Positions 34,601 to 48,162 of a DNA stretch of 64,000 bases are shown here, in pieces (within the stretch, counting starts at the first letter, position 1; each line of letters opens with the position of its first letter). Where the stretch lies: NCBI GenBank assembly GCA_036250225.1, contig JAPZLL010000010.1, forward strand, positions 868,001-932,000, given 5' to 3'. The notes beneath the pieces are model-generated. The model was given only the letters and a program-made list of their open reading frames with translations, had not been told where the DNA came from and ran no database searches. The DNA comes from Cercophora sp. LCS_1 (Eukaryota; Ascomycota; Sordariomycetes; Sordariales; Lasiosphaeriaceae). Made by a program: the position numbers and the translations under genes.

Positions 34601-35845
34601 CTTCAAGAATTACGAGTTGCCCTCGCTGATGATACCCAACTCCAGACATCGCACAAGTCCCGTGCGCCACCAAACAGCCGCCCTCTCCCTCTCACAGCAT
34701 CCGTCTCATTACCCAAACCCAATTGCCTTTCCCGCACCGCACGAGCACAATGTCCCACCACGGGGCGCGCTCGGCGCTCGGGTACAGATCCAGTCAACTT
34801 TGTCGAGAGCCGGGCCGGAGCCGTGATCCGGCCAACCCAATTTGAACATGAGGTGTCCCAAAATAGCAGAACTCGGTCGATCATACCCGACTGGAAACTG
34901 CATTCGTCTCCCCCCTAAGGATAGCCATCCGAACGGTGGGCACAAGAAACGTTCGACGCATATGGTATTGCACAGTACATGGCGAGTCCGAAACTCTCAA
35001 ACAGATGTTGGGCACTTTTTGCGCTCGGACAGGTCAGGGCACAACACCATCTCTTCATCACGATGTGAGCATGCGACTGCTTGTGAGGGTTTCTCCGTAC
35101 GTTGATGTTCAGACCTCAATAACTGCCAAGTGGGAGCATGTACTGGTTTGAACAATTGAAGTCGTACGAGACAAGACAAGACAAGCAGCCGAACCATCCT
35201 TGGTCTTCGAACTCTTGTGTGTGCCGTCTTCTGTCACCAAACTTGACCACGTAGACACCATGGCCACGTCACGGGATACATAAACGTAAACCTCACACGC
35301 AAATACCAAGGCATCGTCACGCAAAGCAGTATCTCTGACCAAAGTCACTCTCATTCATCTTCACCCCATTGAAAGCCAGCAAGCTAGCTATATACTCCCC
35401 TGCTTCCATCCATCCCAAAAACCGCATGCTCTATAGATGCCAAATACACACCCAAAATACCGACAAATATCATATCCCGCTCGCGATGCAATAATCTCAT
35501 CAAAGAAAAAAAACACAATGCCATGTTCACAATCCCCAAACCTTCCTCCATCCCCAACCATTCTCGCGATCGAACAGACAGAGCCATAGCAGAAGCGTCT
35601 AGTACCGTAAATGCCTTGACGCCCCTACCATTCCTAATTCACTGTCCATCCGATGTGCGGTGCGCGAGAGAAGATGAAGAAAAACGAAAACCGCCCCCTG
35701 TTCAGCGCCTTCATCACCCCCTGCCCCATGAACCAACAGCGAGAACAAAAACAAAGCAAAAAGGGAGGCCCGCTATGCAAGCGCAGATATAAACCAAGAG
35801 GGTCGTCCCGCAATCCCCCAATGGTAAAAGGATTAGCGTATTAGA
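31666..35845. other. Long stretch without a supportable gene
   Basis: About 4.2 kb. ORFs up to about 200 codons exist on both strands but show no domains, no consistent intron structure and Arg/Pro/Ser-rich composition typical of chance reading. One plus-strand ORF (33162-33476) contains a hydrophobic stretch and could be a small gene, but I cannot support it. Confidence 0.5.
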
Positions 35846-38373
35846 TCAAATATACCCGCCCTCTTCTTCAACGACCTGCCCCATAGAAGCAACGGGCGGC
35901 CGGGCGGCAGGCAAGGGCAACCGACTTTCCAGCTTCTCGATGCCCTCCACGCTAGCCCCGAAATCCAGGATCAAGATCTTGGGGTCCTGTCCCGAGCTGA
36001 CAATCCGCCTGTAATCGCTCTTGGCACTCAGCACCCAGCTATTATGCCATTTGGGAAAGTCCAGGAGCGGTTGGCCAGTCTCCATATCCCAGACCTTAAT
36101 ATCCTGGTCGTAGCTGCCGCTGATCAAGCGTCCCGAGACGCTATCGACGTGAAGACTCCGCACGAGGTTAGTGTGCGCCTGCATCTCGCGCACAAACTCG
36201 CCCGTGTTGGCGTCCCAGATGCGGATGACCTTGTCGTTTCCTGCCGACGCGACATAGCGCCCATCCTCGGTGAACTGGCTGCAGGCGAGACCTTTGGTGT
36301 GCCCAATGAACTCGCGGATGTTTTTGCCGGTGTCGATATTCCACAGCTTGACGCGGAAGTCGCCGCTGCAGGAGACGATGGTGTTGCCGCGCATTTGGAC
36401 GGCGTTGACGGGGCCGTGGTGGCCGCGGAGTTGTTTGAGGAGGGCGCCTGTGTTGCGATCCCAGACGCAGATCGAAATGTCTTTGGAGCAGGTCACGATG
36501 TGCTTGTCGTCAAAGACCAGGTCGAGGACCGCGGCGCTGTGATGGCGTAGGCGACGAATGGGTCGATAGCCGGAGGCGATACTGTAGACGATGCAGGTCG
36601 AGTCGGAGGAGCCGGTTACGAGGATGCGGTCGTCGTACTGGAGACAGAGGATCGACGCGCTGTGGTGGATGGGCGGGCAGAAGAGCGCGGGAGTGGAGTG
36701 GTATGCGCGGACGGGACTTCGAGGCTGACCGTCGATCGTGGGGGAGGGGTCGAGACCCGGGAGGGTCGCGTAGTGAACTGGTTCGTCGTTTTCGTCGTAG
36801 AGGAGAGGGAGGGAATGGTCGTTGACGATTTCGGGCGGGCCGATGACAAGTTTACAGGCGTAGGTGTGCATGTCCCACACGCGAATCGTTCGGTCGCGTG
36901 ACCCTGTAATGATCTTGGACCTATTACCAAGTGGTTAGCAAGCTATCTAATAAGAGAGGGGAGATAAGTAGCCTACTCGTCGAACTGGAGGCAGTAGATA
37001 CTGTCGGTATGACCGTTGAGGTAGACTGGTCGCGCCTTGCCCTCCTTCCACCTCTTGTCCAGTTCTTCCTTGACCCTATACAAGTCCTTCCAGTCGGTCC
37101 CTGGCTGGACCGGAGGCACTCCCAGACCGGCTCCGGGCCTGACATTCCCGCTGGTCGCATATGTGCCTGTCTTTTCCCTCATGAAGGACTCGCGCCAGAT
37201 GTGCTGGTTCTCCGCCACATAGCGCCAGCCCTTGCTCACCCGACTGGCCGCTGACAAGTTAGTGGCATCAAGCAAAGAAAGAATCTGGATGGCGAGCTCA
37301 GGCGGGAGCTGCGAGATGAAATCGACCCTAACGATGTCCGTCTCGTCGTCGCCGCTTCCTGTCATGTCCACATCCGAGTCCGCCTCGTTGTGCGGCACAA
37401 ACGCCTCCATCTCGGAGCTGGTGAGCGCTATCCCGATCCCGCTCTCATGGTCATCCAGCCCATCCTCCGACAGCCAGCCCGGCCGCGGCACGGGCGAATC
37501 CATGTAGTCCAAGCCCTGGAGCTGCAGCCCCTGGCATGCATTCGCAGCTGCTTGTCGCGCGGCGGCGCCGGTGCTTCGCGGGATTATCGGGGGCTGCTCG
37601 CCGGAGCCGGGGATGGGGAACGTCGGAGATTCGATCGGGTTGCGGTCGAGGTCAAACGGTTGCTCGCCATAGCCAGTGTGCAGGATGCGCGATTGCCGGT
37701 GAAAACTAGCTGCTTTGCGCAAGCGGCGCCAGGTTGTATGCGCGGTCGTGGGTCGCGGGCTCGAATACGACGTGGACCCTTGGGCCGAGGAGGCTTGCGG
37801 TGCAGCCAGGAAGCGGGGCCGTTGATGCGCCTCCTCGTTATCGAGGCTCGTCCCGGCCGACACGGAGGTCCTTCGGTGAACAAACCCCTTGACTCCGGAG
37901 CGCAGCGAGATAGACGCCCGGCGGAACATCCCCTTGAGATCTCGCCCGTGGTTGTGACTATGCTTTGCGGGAGTCGGCCCGGAGCCGCCATCTGCTTCCT
38001 CGCCAGCGCCGGCGCCACTGCCGAAGCCGTGGCTTTTGCACTTTTCCAACTCCATGTTTTTATCGCCGGCTTCGACGTCTTCGTAAAAGCCGGATTTCGG
38101 GCGGCTCCGCCAAGGAAGGGATACGCTCATGCTTCGCAGGCGAGATTGGCTCGAGCTAGCGCTCGCGGTGCCGGCGTCGTGTTCGGAGGACAGGTGGGCG
38201 GTACTCGAGGAGCACTCCCCGAACATGGCTTCTTGGGCGGGGGCCCAGTCGCTCATCTGGACAACTCTGCGTGCCGGAGCATCCATCTTGTCCAGAGACT
38301 GTCGGTCGTGGCCGGTGTTCGAGGAGAATTCGATCGAGTGGGCGCGGGAAGGAGGAAAGAGACCCGGGATCAA
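35846..38373 (-). CDS. F-box/WD40-repeat protein (SCF substrate receptor)
   Basis: Exons 38373-36977 and 36920-35846 give 823 residues. The 56-nt intron (GTAGGC, GCTAACC, GTAATAG) splits a codon within the first WD40 repeat. An in-frame ATG at 38286 is an alternative start. The N-terminal 340 residues are low in complexity. An F-box is at about 349-396 (ISQLPPELAIQILSLLDATNL..W). A WD40 domain runs from about 445 to 800, with clear repeats such as ITGSRDRTIRVWDM, VTGSSDSTCIVYS, VTCSKDISICVWD, VSCSGDFRVKLWN, ASAGNDKVIRIWD and ISGSYDQDIKVWD. By family it recruits phosphorylated substrates to an SCF ubiquitin ligase (Cdc4/Met30/Pof1 type). Which substrate cannot be told from the sequence. Confidence 0.9.
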
Positions 38374-40659
38374 TTGAGACCGTCGGTATTCACTGGGTGC
38401 CGATCGGTGTCATCGAGCCATCACCAGCGTCTTGTAGTGCTCGCTGTCTCCGTTCCGTCCGCTCCACAGTTCCGACAAAGGCTGAGAGAGGTGTCGCCCG
38501 GGATGCTATACTTTGCCTCTCCCTTTCCCCTCCTCCTAGTTCCGGTGGCGCTGGGGTTCGAAAGGGGGTTTCGAAACGTGACCGGCGACTGGCTGGCGGC
38601 GGCCTCGTGCAGCATGCGGCTGCTCGCTTTGGCTGTCGGTGGAGCACAACAAAAAGGGATGTCGATGCTGTGTGGGTTCCCGGCAATCGCGCAGGACCGG
38701 CGGGGCGAATCGGCGGCGAGATTCCAGCACCAAGCCCGGCGATTCGTGATGGGCAGATCGCGTTGAGCGCTCCGAGTGGGCTCTCGAGTCAGTGTGTTTA
38801 CTGTGGACAGCGTCCGGCGTGCATGCAGCGGCCAAACGCAAGAAGCCAGAAACGACTGGAGAATCCCCGCAGCAGGGAGCGAAGAGCCACAACGTCTTAA
38901 AAGACAACAACGCGGGACCAACAAAGCCAAAGGGGCCGTGTGCAGCGGCTCGGGATGGCAAATGGCTGTTGCTGTTTTTACTCTCCTTCCAGACGGCGCT
39001 GCGCTGCTGCACCGCAAACCCTGTTGGGGGAGCGGCACGGAGGCGAGAAGGGTGGGACCCGGGACGCCTTTTTTTTGAGTGGAGCGGTCCAGAGGTCTGG
39101 CCGGCGACGCTCGGATCAGGCTTCTCCCACGCGGGCAGGCCGAACAACGGTCCGCCTTGTCCGTGCCACCGACAAGGTTTTTGTCTCGCTGGTGTTTTCT
39201 TTGATAAGGCTTCCAGGGCGGTCGGTGGAGGCGGTGGTCGCGCGGGCAACAAAGAGCTGGAGCAGAAAAGCGCGGCGCCGAGTTGGGTTGCGATCCAAGT
39301 GCGGAGTGTGGTAGCGATGCAGGTTCGTCTATCCGGGACAGCTCAAAAGATGGTCATTCGCAAGGTTCAGCAGAGGGGAAATGATGAAACAGCAACTGGA
39401 GCTGCAAGCGATTCTTAGCACGGTCGCTATGGCGAGGGGCCGTGAGATCCGTCTTGTTTATCTCGTTGAGCCAAGGGACAATGACCTCATCCTTGTCGAT
39501 AGGCGAGACCCCTGCTTTCCATCCCGCAACGATGCCAAATTCCTGCTGATAACCTTCCCATATTTTGCGACACCTTCTTTCCCTGACAACAGCCCGTGAC
39601 TCAGGCGTCGCCAGAGATTGCCGATGCATTGGAAAGAAACCCTTCCACGCCAGGGAAGGAGCAGTGCCCCGCCCCCGCTGACCGAAGCAGCAGGCGTTCC
39701 TGCCCGCTGATTTGATCCGAGTCGGCCATTGTTTGCGTCAAAAAGCTGCATGACCTGGCCCGAATTGTTTTTGGGCCATCTGGCTCACAGCGTCGGGCCA
39801 CACGGCCACGCCGACCATCTCACTGGCTCCCTTCTCAGCAACCACTGCAAGTCTCGGCGGCGGTGGCGCGTCTGTTTGGTCGGTCGCCATCGCGCCTTTT
39901 CGAGATTCGACCAACTGGCTTCCCCAGATCTCCACTTGCGATGGTCTCAGCCGCATTCAACGGTCAGCCGATGGGTGGACACCAAAATCCCTGGACCCCA
40001 GGCGATGCCCCTTTTGGCGCATCGAAAACTTTGGGCCGGCGCATTTTGGGTCGCATTTGCGCTGAGCCTGGATCCTGCGTGGAGCTTACCTGTGACTTGC
40101 ATTTGATGCCGCGATGCCGTATCGACGCACCAGGCTTGCGAGGCCGTTCAGATACGGCTGGATGAAATTTCATGCATGGTTGTTTTGACACCCTCGCCCT
40201 TCCAGATTGGCCCTTGGGCGCCTCGTTGTTTCAACGGTTGACGCACTGATGGCGCTCGCAAGCCAGACCATCCAACGACCCCTGATCGAACACCGTGCCA
40301 CGGGGATCTCCTCTGCCGCGAGAACCGAGGACCTGGTTGCGATCTGGATCTCATAATCCCAACCCCGAACTCCCAGGAGATATTGCTTCTTGTCGAAGAT
40401 CCTGGAGTTGGTCACAACCTCAAGCTTTTTGGGGGTGCCCCGTAAGGTACTGTATCTTCAAAGACAGTCCCACACCATCGCTCCAGTCGCCATGCGGTAC
40501 CTCGTGTCGGTGACGGAGCCCACGAGCAGATCACGTCTAGACAAGTGTTACATGTACAGTACCAATATGTAGGCTCATCTATTCATTATCTCTCGCCACC
40601 TTCTCGGCCGCTTCCCTCTACAGGTATAAATGCTAAACCACTTCAGATGCGCGCTGTGC
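38374..40659. other. Intergenic space, no gene seen
   Basis: About 2.3 kb. Long plus-strand ORFs here (for example 38792-39418) are antisense or chance frames without domains. The proximal part probably holds the promoter and 5' UTR of the F-box gene. Confidence 0.5.
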
Positions 40660-43208
40660 TCAAAAGTAAGCCGACCGGATATTTCCAACATGCGCCGCCC
40701 AAGCATGCTTCAAAGCTACGTAGAAGCCCATTCCAAACGGTATAAAGAGTGAATCACTGCTCAGGTTTTCGAGTTCGTCAGCATAAGGAAACGAGAGGTA
40801 GAAGACGAGGCCGGCAACGATCATCATCAGACCCATATTAGCGACGACCCTGGAGACGTTGGTGTCGACGGTTTGGACGTGATCATCGCCCAGGCTATCC
40901 CCACGTCTGTATCTCTGTATCAAGTTATACGCCCAGCCAAGCGCAGTGGTGGCAACGCCGACGCCACAAGCAACCCCCGTGTTCACCTCAACAGGCATTG
41001 GGTCGGTGAAGAGCTTCCAGAGGGCGACGCCGAGGACCGGGTAGAGCGCCAACTCCAATAGGCGGGCAACAACGTTCTGCCAGCGAGAGAAACCCGTGAT
41101 CAAAGGCCGATCATCCGAGGGGCCCCTTTGCCCGCTCAAGAGTGCCTTGGTTGAGACGAACCACCAGAGAGGGGTGAAAAAGGCGGGGACGACAATGGCA
41201 CCGTAGACGATGCCGCACGTCGTGACCCAATCGATGGAAGGATAGTCAATGACGCGCCAGAGCGCAACGCCCACGCCAGCGAAGAATACGGCTGTGATTG
41301 CCAAGCTGACGCGACTCAGCTGGAGAAACGGGTGCCGAGAGAACGGCAATGGGCCTTTGAGTGCCATCAGGGCTAGCAACGTCACGTCAAGGCCAAGTCG
41401 TGCTGTGTGGATCGGGATGTGGTCGCGGCCGAACACAAGAATCATAGCGACAAGGACCCACAGCACGAACTCGGCCAGCCACTTTGCGGAACGGATGACC
41501 TGGGTCCAGCGGCGCAGCTGGGCAACAAGCATATCCCAACGGAGGGCGCGGACCGTGGAGGGAGCATGACGGACTGCCGTGGTCAGCCGCTGACGGTAGC
41601 GCACGATGTAGGCGAACGCTGTGATGCCCACGGTTATCGCCACCCATATCCACCATGTAAGCTTGTTTTCGAATTCCTGGAGGTGTGTCAGCGCTCTATT
41701 TTCAAAGGTCCCTAGCAAGTGCGGACGGTCGAGCACTCACGTTGATGTTCATACCAAATACGCCGGCGACAAAAGTTGGCGGGATGAAGAGAAAGGCGAG
41801 ATTGGTGAGCCTGGTGACGACCTCGGCCTGCTCGATGGCCTTTTCGCTCTCGAGGATGCTCATGGCCGACATCAGGACTTGGTATGTGCCTTCAACTCTC
41901 TGCGTCATTACTTTCAACCTCTTGGAGGCTGACGAAAGAGCATTTTCCCTCTTCAGAACACCCTTTAGGTACTCGATGCTTTCCATCTGGTGGAAAAGAT
42001 GGGTTCTCCATCGCGGCGGGTAATCCCTCCAGCTCTGAGGCACATCGATGCCTCTCTCCATGGTCAGCTCGATCTCGTCCAACGCCGAGCTCAGGGCTGC
42101 GAGGAACTTGGCTTGATCGTTCAACACAAGCCTCACGATGGCGGCTGTTATCGCGTCGAGGATCGAACTGTGGTCGACTGATGTGCTTGGCAGATTACTG
42201 GGCAGGATTGAAATAAACCTCTCAAAATCGCTATCATCTTCCCGAAACGAATCCACCGCGTCAGACGTTTCGTCGCGGCTGCCGCCTCTCAGGAGATTAT
42301 ATCGAACCCTCGTAATGCTGTGACGCCGCGGTGGGTCGAACAGGATGAAACCTTTCTCGTTAGTCAGTGTTGATGACGTGAGGTGAACGTGGCGACTCAC
42401 AATGCAACTTTCCGTTCAGGAGTTCATGATGAAGTGAAATACACTCGTTCGCTGCGTGAACCATGATCTTTTGAGGAGGAGCGACCGCAGTTCGAGATTT
42501 CCTGGGTAAGGATGTCGCTTCTGAGCCCGCATCCCCTGTGCCAGCCGTGGAGGGTCTCTGCGCTCGCTCCAAGTCATCGTCTCGGCTCTCGACGTCCCCT
42601 TGTGGCCCTTTCGTCGCCTCGTTCCCTGTTGCTGTCGGAACAGGAGCATGACTTGTTCCTACGCTTCCCGCAGTGGTAGGCCTGTCGTCATCCGCATCTT
42701 TCGTCTTCTCCTGGTCCTTCTCCTCGTACTCCAACAGGGGGTTGTAAGATCGATAGGGCTCCGACACGTGGTCATACCGCTCGTGGTCAAGTTGTGACGC
42801 GACCGGGTTAGCATTATCAACGTTGAAAGGCGTCTTGCGGTACCGGAGCCTGTTCTCGCGCAGCCATACATCCTTGGCTTGGAGCGCTTTTCTCGTCCAT
42901 TTGGCCAAGAAAATATTCTTGTTGTCCTCCAGCTCTTCTGTGATCTGAGACAGGTTTTCGTGGCGATGGAAGTCGAAAAAATAGTCTGGGACCGTGATCG
43001 GAATGGATTCGCGGACCTTTGAGACGATGGATGGGGATGTTCCCTCGACTGCGTGAAGATATGCCACAACTTGCTTCGGTTCGGCCTTTGGGTCGCTATT
43101 CTCCGGGCAGATCTGGCCGTCTTGAAGGACTACATAGGTTTTAATTGTGTCGAGGGCGGCTTCGGATTCCGTGTTGATCGCTTGCATTTCGTGTTCTTCC
43201 ATTGTCAC
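40660..43208 (-). CDS. CorA-like Mg2+ transporter family protein with GMN motif
   Basis: Exons 43208-42401, 42351-41741 and 41676-40660 give 811 residues. The introns are 49 nt (GTGAGT, TGACTAAC, AGAAAG) and 64 nt (GTGAGT to CTCCAG), and both keep frame. A long soluble N-terminal part includes an acidic, Thr/Ser-rich linker (about 170-240). The CorA-like helical domain ends in FLFIPPTFVAGVFGMNIN, with the canonical GMN near 469-471. The second intron falls right after it. A second pore helix (WWIWVAITVGITAFAYIV) follows. Unlike typical CorA, another 300 residues carry about six more hydrophobic segments to the C-terminus. It is a membrane ion channel or transporter by family; the ion is not shown. 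Confidence 0.85.
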
Positions 43209-43700
43209 GTCCCCAAAGAGGTTACCGGCCTGCTGCGGACAGATCGGGTTGCAATGGTGGCATCGTGATTCTTGAATCAGGCTCCCCGCCTACAGGGAGC
43301 TGTCGAGAACCCTTGACCTTTAAATGCAAAAGACTCGAAAGAGCCTCAATCCTAGAGCCTGATGCGGGGTGCTGCTGGATTCATTGCCGCTATCCTACAT
43401 TGGGATCCTGCATAACAGCTGAAACCCTGCGCTTGGGTGTATCCAATAACATCCAGGCCTCGCCAGCGTGCCCCTGTTGCTACCAATCGTTTCGGCGTAA
43501 CCTGGCTGCCCATTGGGCCGTGTCGTCAAAGCGGCAACGCCACACTCATCCTTCAAGATAGGGGGCGATGGTGACATATCTTGCAAAGGCGATCCACAAA
43601 CACACCAAAAAGATGGAAGGAGAAAGCCTACAGCGGATGCTCATGCCAGGGAGTATGGATATTACTTTTTAACTCGAAGGTTATCAATCGATCAAAGCAA
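43209..43700. other. Intergenic space, no gene seen
   Basis: Short ORFs only. It separates the CorA-like start from the 3' end of the secreted protein at 43701. Confidence 0.5.
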
Positions 43701-45360
43701 CTACGACACCGTCCAGCTATCAAAGGCAAAATACGGCGGCCCGTTGGTGCCAATCCTGGTGCAGAAAAAGTTCAGTTGGACGGCCGTTCCCGACGCTATA
43801 CTGAGCGACTCAAAGGCATATGTGATTGTTTGCCAGCTCGTTGTCGAAATGTCATAGTAGATGTCCGTTTCTTCGATGTTGTGTGGCCCGTCCCATGAAA
43901 GCAAGACCTGGACGCCGCAGTCTGCATCAATATTCGGCTGCCTGCGGACATTGACGCTGAAGGTATAAGTCCGTCCGACGCAAGAGTTGTCGAGATCGAG
44001 GTTCTGGAAGATGCCGTTGTTTGTGTTGCTGGCTCCCGGCGTGCCGTGTGGCTCTGAGCGGATGGGGTATGTGTATCTGGAAGAACAATGATTAGCATCT
44101 TGTTTACTCCTGGGACCAATTAGGGCTAACACACGCGTAGCAACGACCGTCGGTGGCGGCAAACCCCAAGCCTTGGTAGCAGTCGATGCCCCACGTCGGA
44201 CAGCATCCCCTGAAATTGTAGCCCTGGAACCCGTTTGCAGGATTCTCGGGGAAACCTCCCTCAAAGCCACCATTGCGGGTCTTTGCAGCGCATATATCAG
44301 GCTGCTGAGGAGTTTCGGTGCCTGACGGTGCTGGCGGCTGGGGCGATGTTGGGCCCGGAGTTGCCGAGGGACAGTTTCCTGGCAGCGTTAGGGTTGGAAG
44401 CTGCAGAGGTCGAGGTGCTCCAGTTGGCAGGATGCTCATGTGCGTCTTGATCTGCTCGTTGGTGTCTCTGTCTCTAACGAGGATGTCGATATCTATTTCT
44501 GCCGGGGGCTCTCCACAAAGTGCTTCATCGACGTGCTCGTTCGTCGCAACTTTGCAAAACTTGACGGCAGCACCAAGCGCTTTTTTGCATGCCTGCCACA
44601 ACGCTAGACCTTCTGGTTCGAGAAAGAGGAGTGAGCCGCAGGCCAGGTCCACCACTAAGCCGGCAGTGGGATTGGTTGGTTCTTTTGGTGCCAAGATCTC
44701 GCAGATCGGTTTGATGGCCTCTCTCCCTTTGGTGCAGAGCGGTTGCTGGGATAGATCGGTGTAGGCAGGAAATGGGCACCATCCCGAGTAGCGACCTGGG
44801 GCGGATTCGAACATGGCATCGTTCTTGTAGAGTGGCATGTTGTCCCAGCTGAATCCCAGATAGTGGAAGAAGGGTAAGTCGCACGTAAACTGGAGCCGTG
44901 ATGGAATCAGCCCAGTCGCAGGCTGACCGCATTGGACGATGTCGAGGGAGACAAAGCCACCGCCAACCATGTTTGGGTCCTGTCGCCTTTGAAGTAGAGA
45001 CGGTAGCGAGCATGCCTGGAGCGGAGGCTCCGTGACTACAAGGTCTTTGTTCAGCTTGAAGACAAGGCCGTCTGGGCTGACAATGCGGAAAGTTTTTCCA
45101 GAGCAGCCAGGGAAGAGGTAAAATGCTTCATCTGTGGTTTGGTTGTGGATGGCGACTGCCGAGAGTCGTGAGCCTGCGGGAGAGACATATCCTAGAAACC
45201 CAACATCATCGGTCGAGTTGGAGACGACTGGAATCCCTTTGAGGTCAATGTCGATACATCCATCCCTTTTTTGATGGGAGAACAATGGGCTGCTTTCCGG
45301 TGAAATCAGCGATAATGCTAGTGCCGGAAAGGCAAGCTGGAAAAGGAGATAGAGTGCCAT
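43701..45360 (-). CDS. Secreted protein with C-terminal carbohydrate-binding-like domain
   Basis: Exons 45360-44135 and 44076-43701 give 533 residues. The 58-nt intron uses donor GTGTGT and branch GATGCTAAT, and joins GRCYA to YTYPIRSEP; the nearby GTTAGC donor would break frame. A signal peptide (MALYLLFQLAFPALAL) is followed by HQKR, a possible Kex2 site. The first 330 residues are Cys-containing and of no recognised family. A Pro/Thr linker (about 335-360) leads to a C-terminal beta-rich domain: NGGFEGG start, GRTYTFSVNVR, then SWQTITYAFESLS and a Phe-Asp-Ser end. This looks like the galactose-binding-like CBM fold. It is probably an extracellular or wall-associated protein; activity unknown. 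Confidence 0.75.
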
Positions 45361-45929
45361 CTTGCTGTTACTTGTCGAAAAGAAGAAACAGGACGGAGAA
45401 AGAACAGGGAGATTCGATGGGACGTTTGACTCTTGGATGCATTAAATCCGGTAATCCCAGGCACTCGGTTTCGGTTTCTGGGTGCGGCTGGCGCCCATCG
45501 CCATTTTTGGAATATTGCAGAGGCTAGACCTCCCAGAACACAGCAGGCTTGAGATGCAACGCGTGGTTTAATTTCCACATTCCTCTTCAACACACTCAGA
45601 TTATTCTATGCATGTCAACTCAGCGGCTTGACATGATCGTGGCGCCAACGTCGTATTATTGCTTGGCAGGGGTTGGAAGTTGTTGAGCTCGTCAATGAGG
45701 CTCGCCGACATCACCAACTGGGTTAGCTGCGTCGCGCTCGATTGGACGGCGACCTGCTGCCTGGGTCTCTCTGTCATGGGAGAAGCGGGGTAGTCACCAC
45801 ACGTTTACTTGCAAGCTCCAACGTCAATGACTCGGCATCAATAGCCATCTCAACCAACACGGCGACGGCCCGTCGCGACGGGTACCCATGCTGCGGTAAA
45901 ACACCCCTGTCCCACTTGCTACTGTGGGG
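45361..45929. other. Divergent intergenic space, no gene seen
   Basis: Separates two divergently transcribed genes and probably contains both promoters. No ORF here has family features. Confidence 0.5.
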
Positions 45930-48162
45930 ATGGATCCTCTGTCCATCGCCGCCTCAGCGTTCTCGCTAGCGGGATGCATCGCCAAAGCCTCGTTCGCTAT
46001 CATCGAGTTCTCCCGCGACGCACGCGACGCCGCAAAAGACCTCAGCGCCGTCACCGATGAGCTCCACGCCCTCTCTGCCGTACTCGATCCAATTGCCCGG
46101 TGCCTAACTACAACGAGCGCTACGACGATTCCCGAGGCACTTGCTACGCAGGTCGATTCTGCATTGGGAGGATGTGTTGCGGTCGTCGAGCAGATCACCG
46201 AAAATGTGCAGAAATACCGACAGGACAAGATCATGACCAAGACAAAATGGGTCATGTTTGGCCAGTCAGACATGCAAAAGCTTCGGGAAAGCTTGGAGGC
46301 ATACAAGATGGCGCTGGGTTTGGGGATGCATGTCATAACGTTGTACAATACGAATCCCTCCTCCTGCTCCAAATCATTGGCTAATACTGTGGAGGTCGGT
46401 AACCCAGGCGGTCAAAGAGGATACCACGGTCATCCGCGACTTCGCTGCTGACATCAAGCTCAACACCGACGAGATATTAGCCCGGGTCAACAGCATTAAG
46501 CGTGGCGGCGGATCGGGCTCGCACAAACGAATTGAAGAGTGGATAGAGGACATGTCGGTTTTGAGCACGTACGCGGAAACCACGTACCAGGGGACCGTGG
46601 CAGACCCGACCGAGAGGTTGTCCCACTCAGACAGTCCGCGACGTCTCTCGATGGAGAGTGATTCGTCCAGGGACAAGCCGGTCCCTCCACTCGTCCGACT
46701 GGAAAGAACCCTTGATCAGTTGAACCCCCAGGGTACTCCGCGAGGCACTGCGAAAGGGAAACTGTCTCGTTTTGACAGCCCACAACGTCCCTCGGTGAAG
46801 AGTGACTCCCCTGGCGACAAGCCACTTACTCCCTTGGCTGAACTTCAAGTGGCGTTTGCGGCTATAGCGCTCGAGGACCAGAGACGCGAAGAGGGTATGT
46901 TGCATGGTCCCTGCTAGTAGCGCGGTTCCTGACCTGAGTTGACGTGCCAACTTTTAGCTCTCAAACACAAGGCAGCCTCGCCACAAAGTCCTCTCGATCT
47001 ACCAAGATTATCTGCCGCAGACCGCAGGAGACAACGTAGGATAGAGCGCATGGAAGCACCCGGGCTTCCCGAACAGGGGCAGTCACAGATGGCAGACCAA
47101 GAAAGGCACTCGGTGCAGCAGCAGACGCCCAAAGAGCCCGGGAAAGGAGAGGAAATACCCGAAGGCCGCTCAACACTCTTCTCATCTACGCATGTGGTTG
47201 AAGACGGTGATACAAACTTGTATTTGCCCTGGCAAGACCCGGCGTCGCGGTTGTTCCAACCGTCGCCAAGGTTTCCCCGGGGCTCTCCCCCACCCGTCGC
47301 TGGCGGGCAAGTGAAGGGTCACAAGAGATCGAGCACAATGGGGGAGATAGCAGGAAAGCTCTATGGGCGCCATGGATCGCTGTTTGAGGGCAGGAACCGC
47401 ACACAAGATGCGGAACAGAATGGAAAGAAGACCAAACGGTACCCTCCCGTGGACATGAGAAGCTCCACACCGAGCAACGAATCGAGGGTATCGATGGATT
47501 CACGCCGCTCGCGAAGGTCATTCTCCATTGGGCTAGGAAGGAAGAGGTCTGGCAGCATGACGGGATCCCAGACCTCACAGGAAAGGCACGCTCGACGCTT
47601 CTCCTTCATTCCGACATCCTTCTCTCTCAGGGCTATCGGTATCGGTTCCGACAGTCAGCACGTTGCGCAAGGGTTCAACTCACAGGAGACTATTCCCATT
47701 CAGGAGTCTCCGTTGTTCGAGCAGCTTGTTAACGACGCTCCGTACGGTTCATCGGGAACAGGCGGGCATGCCGAGCCGCAAAGCCAGACGTACCGACTCA
47801 ATCAACGTGGACGGGCATCAAGCTTTGATGGCAATGTAACGAGCGGTATCCCCAAAGCTGTGCGGGATAATAGCACCATGGGGACCAAAAGCTACCAAAG
47901 AGATGGACCATTTCCCCAACAATATCATCAACAAGAAGTTGCGTATGAAGGACGCAGAGTAGCAGGGAGCGGGACACAGAACCAGCGCGGAGTGCTGCAA
48001 AAGGGGAGGCGGTTTGTTGATGCATGGGATACGGATCCATACTCTCGACCCCATGACCACTCTGGGAGTAGTGGTCCGGCAAGAAGGGTGATGGACTTTT
48101 TCAGACGGAGAGGGAAGGCTAGAGGTGAATCGGCTCATTCGGACTCTGAGTCTTGGACATAG
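45930..48162 (+). CDS. Fungal STAND N-terminal domain protein, long Ser/Arg-rich C-terminus
   Basis: Exons 45930-46342, 46395-46894 and 46958-48162 give 705 residues. The introns are 52 nt (GTACAA, GGCTAATA, TGGAG) and 63 nt (GTATGT to TTTTAG). The first ATG is MDPLSIAASAFSLAGCIAK, the usual start of this domain; an in-frame GTG lies two codons earlier. The N-terminal 150 residues are helical (FAIIEFSRDARDAAKDLS, then LSVTQAVKEDTTVIRDF) and match the domain found at the start of fungal NLR-like proteins. No NACHT, ankyrin or WD repeats follow. The rest is low in complexity with repeated DSPRR/DSPQRPS segments and a Ser/Arg-rich part (SRRSFSIGLGRKRSGS, RFSFIPTSFSLRAIG). Role unknown. Confidence 0.8.

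Noticed and set aside
37390..38766. 458-codon plus-strand ORF
   Set aside because: It lies opposite the F-box/WD40 gene and shows no domains; the minus strand explains the region.
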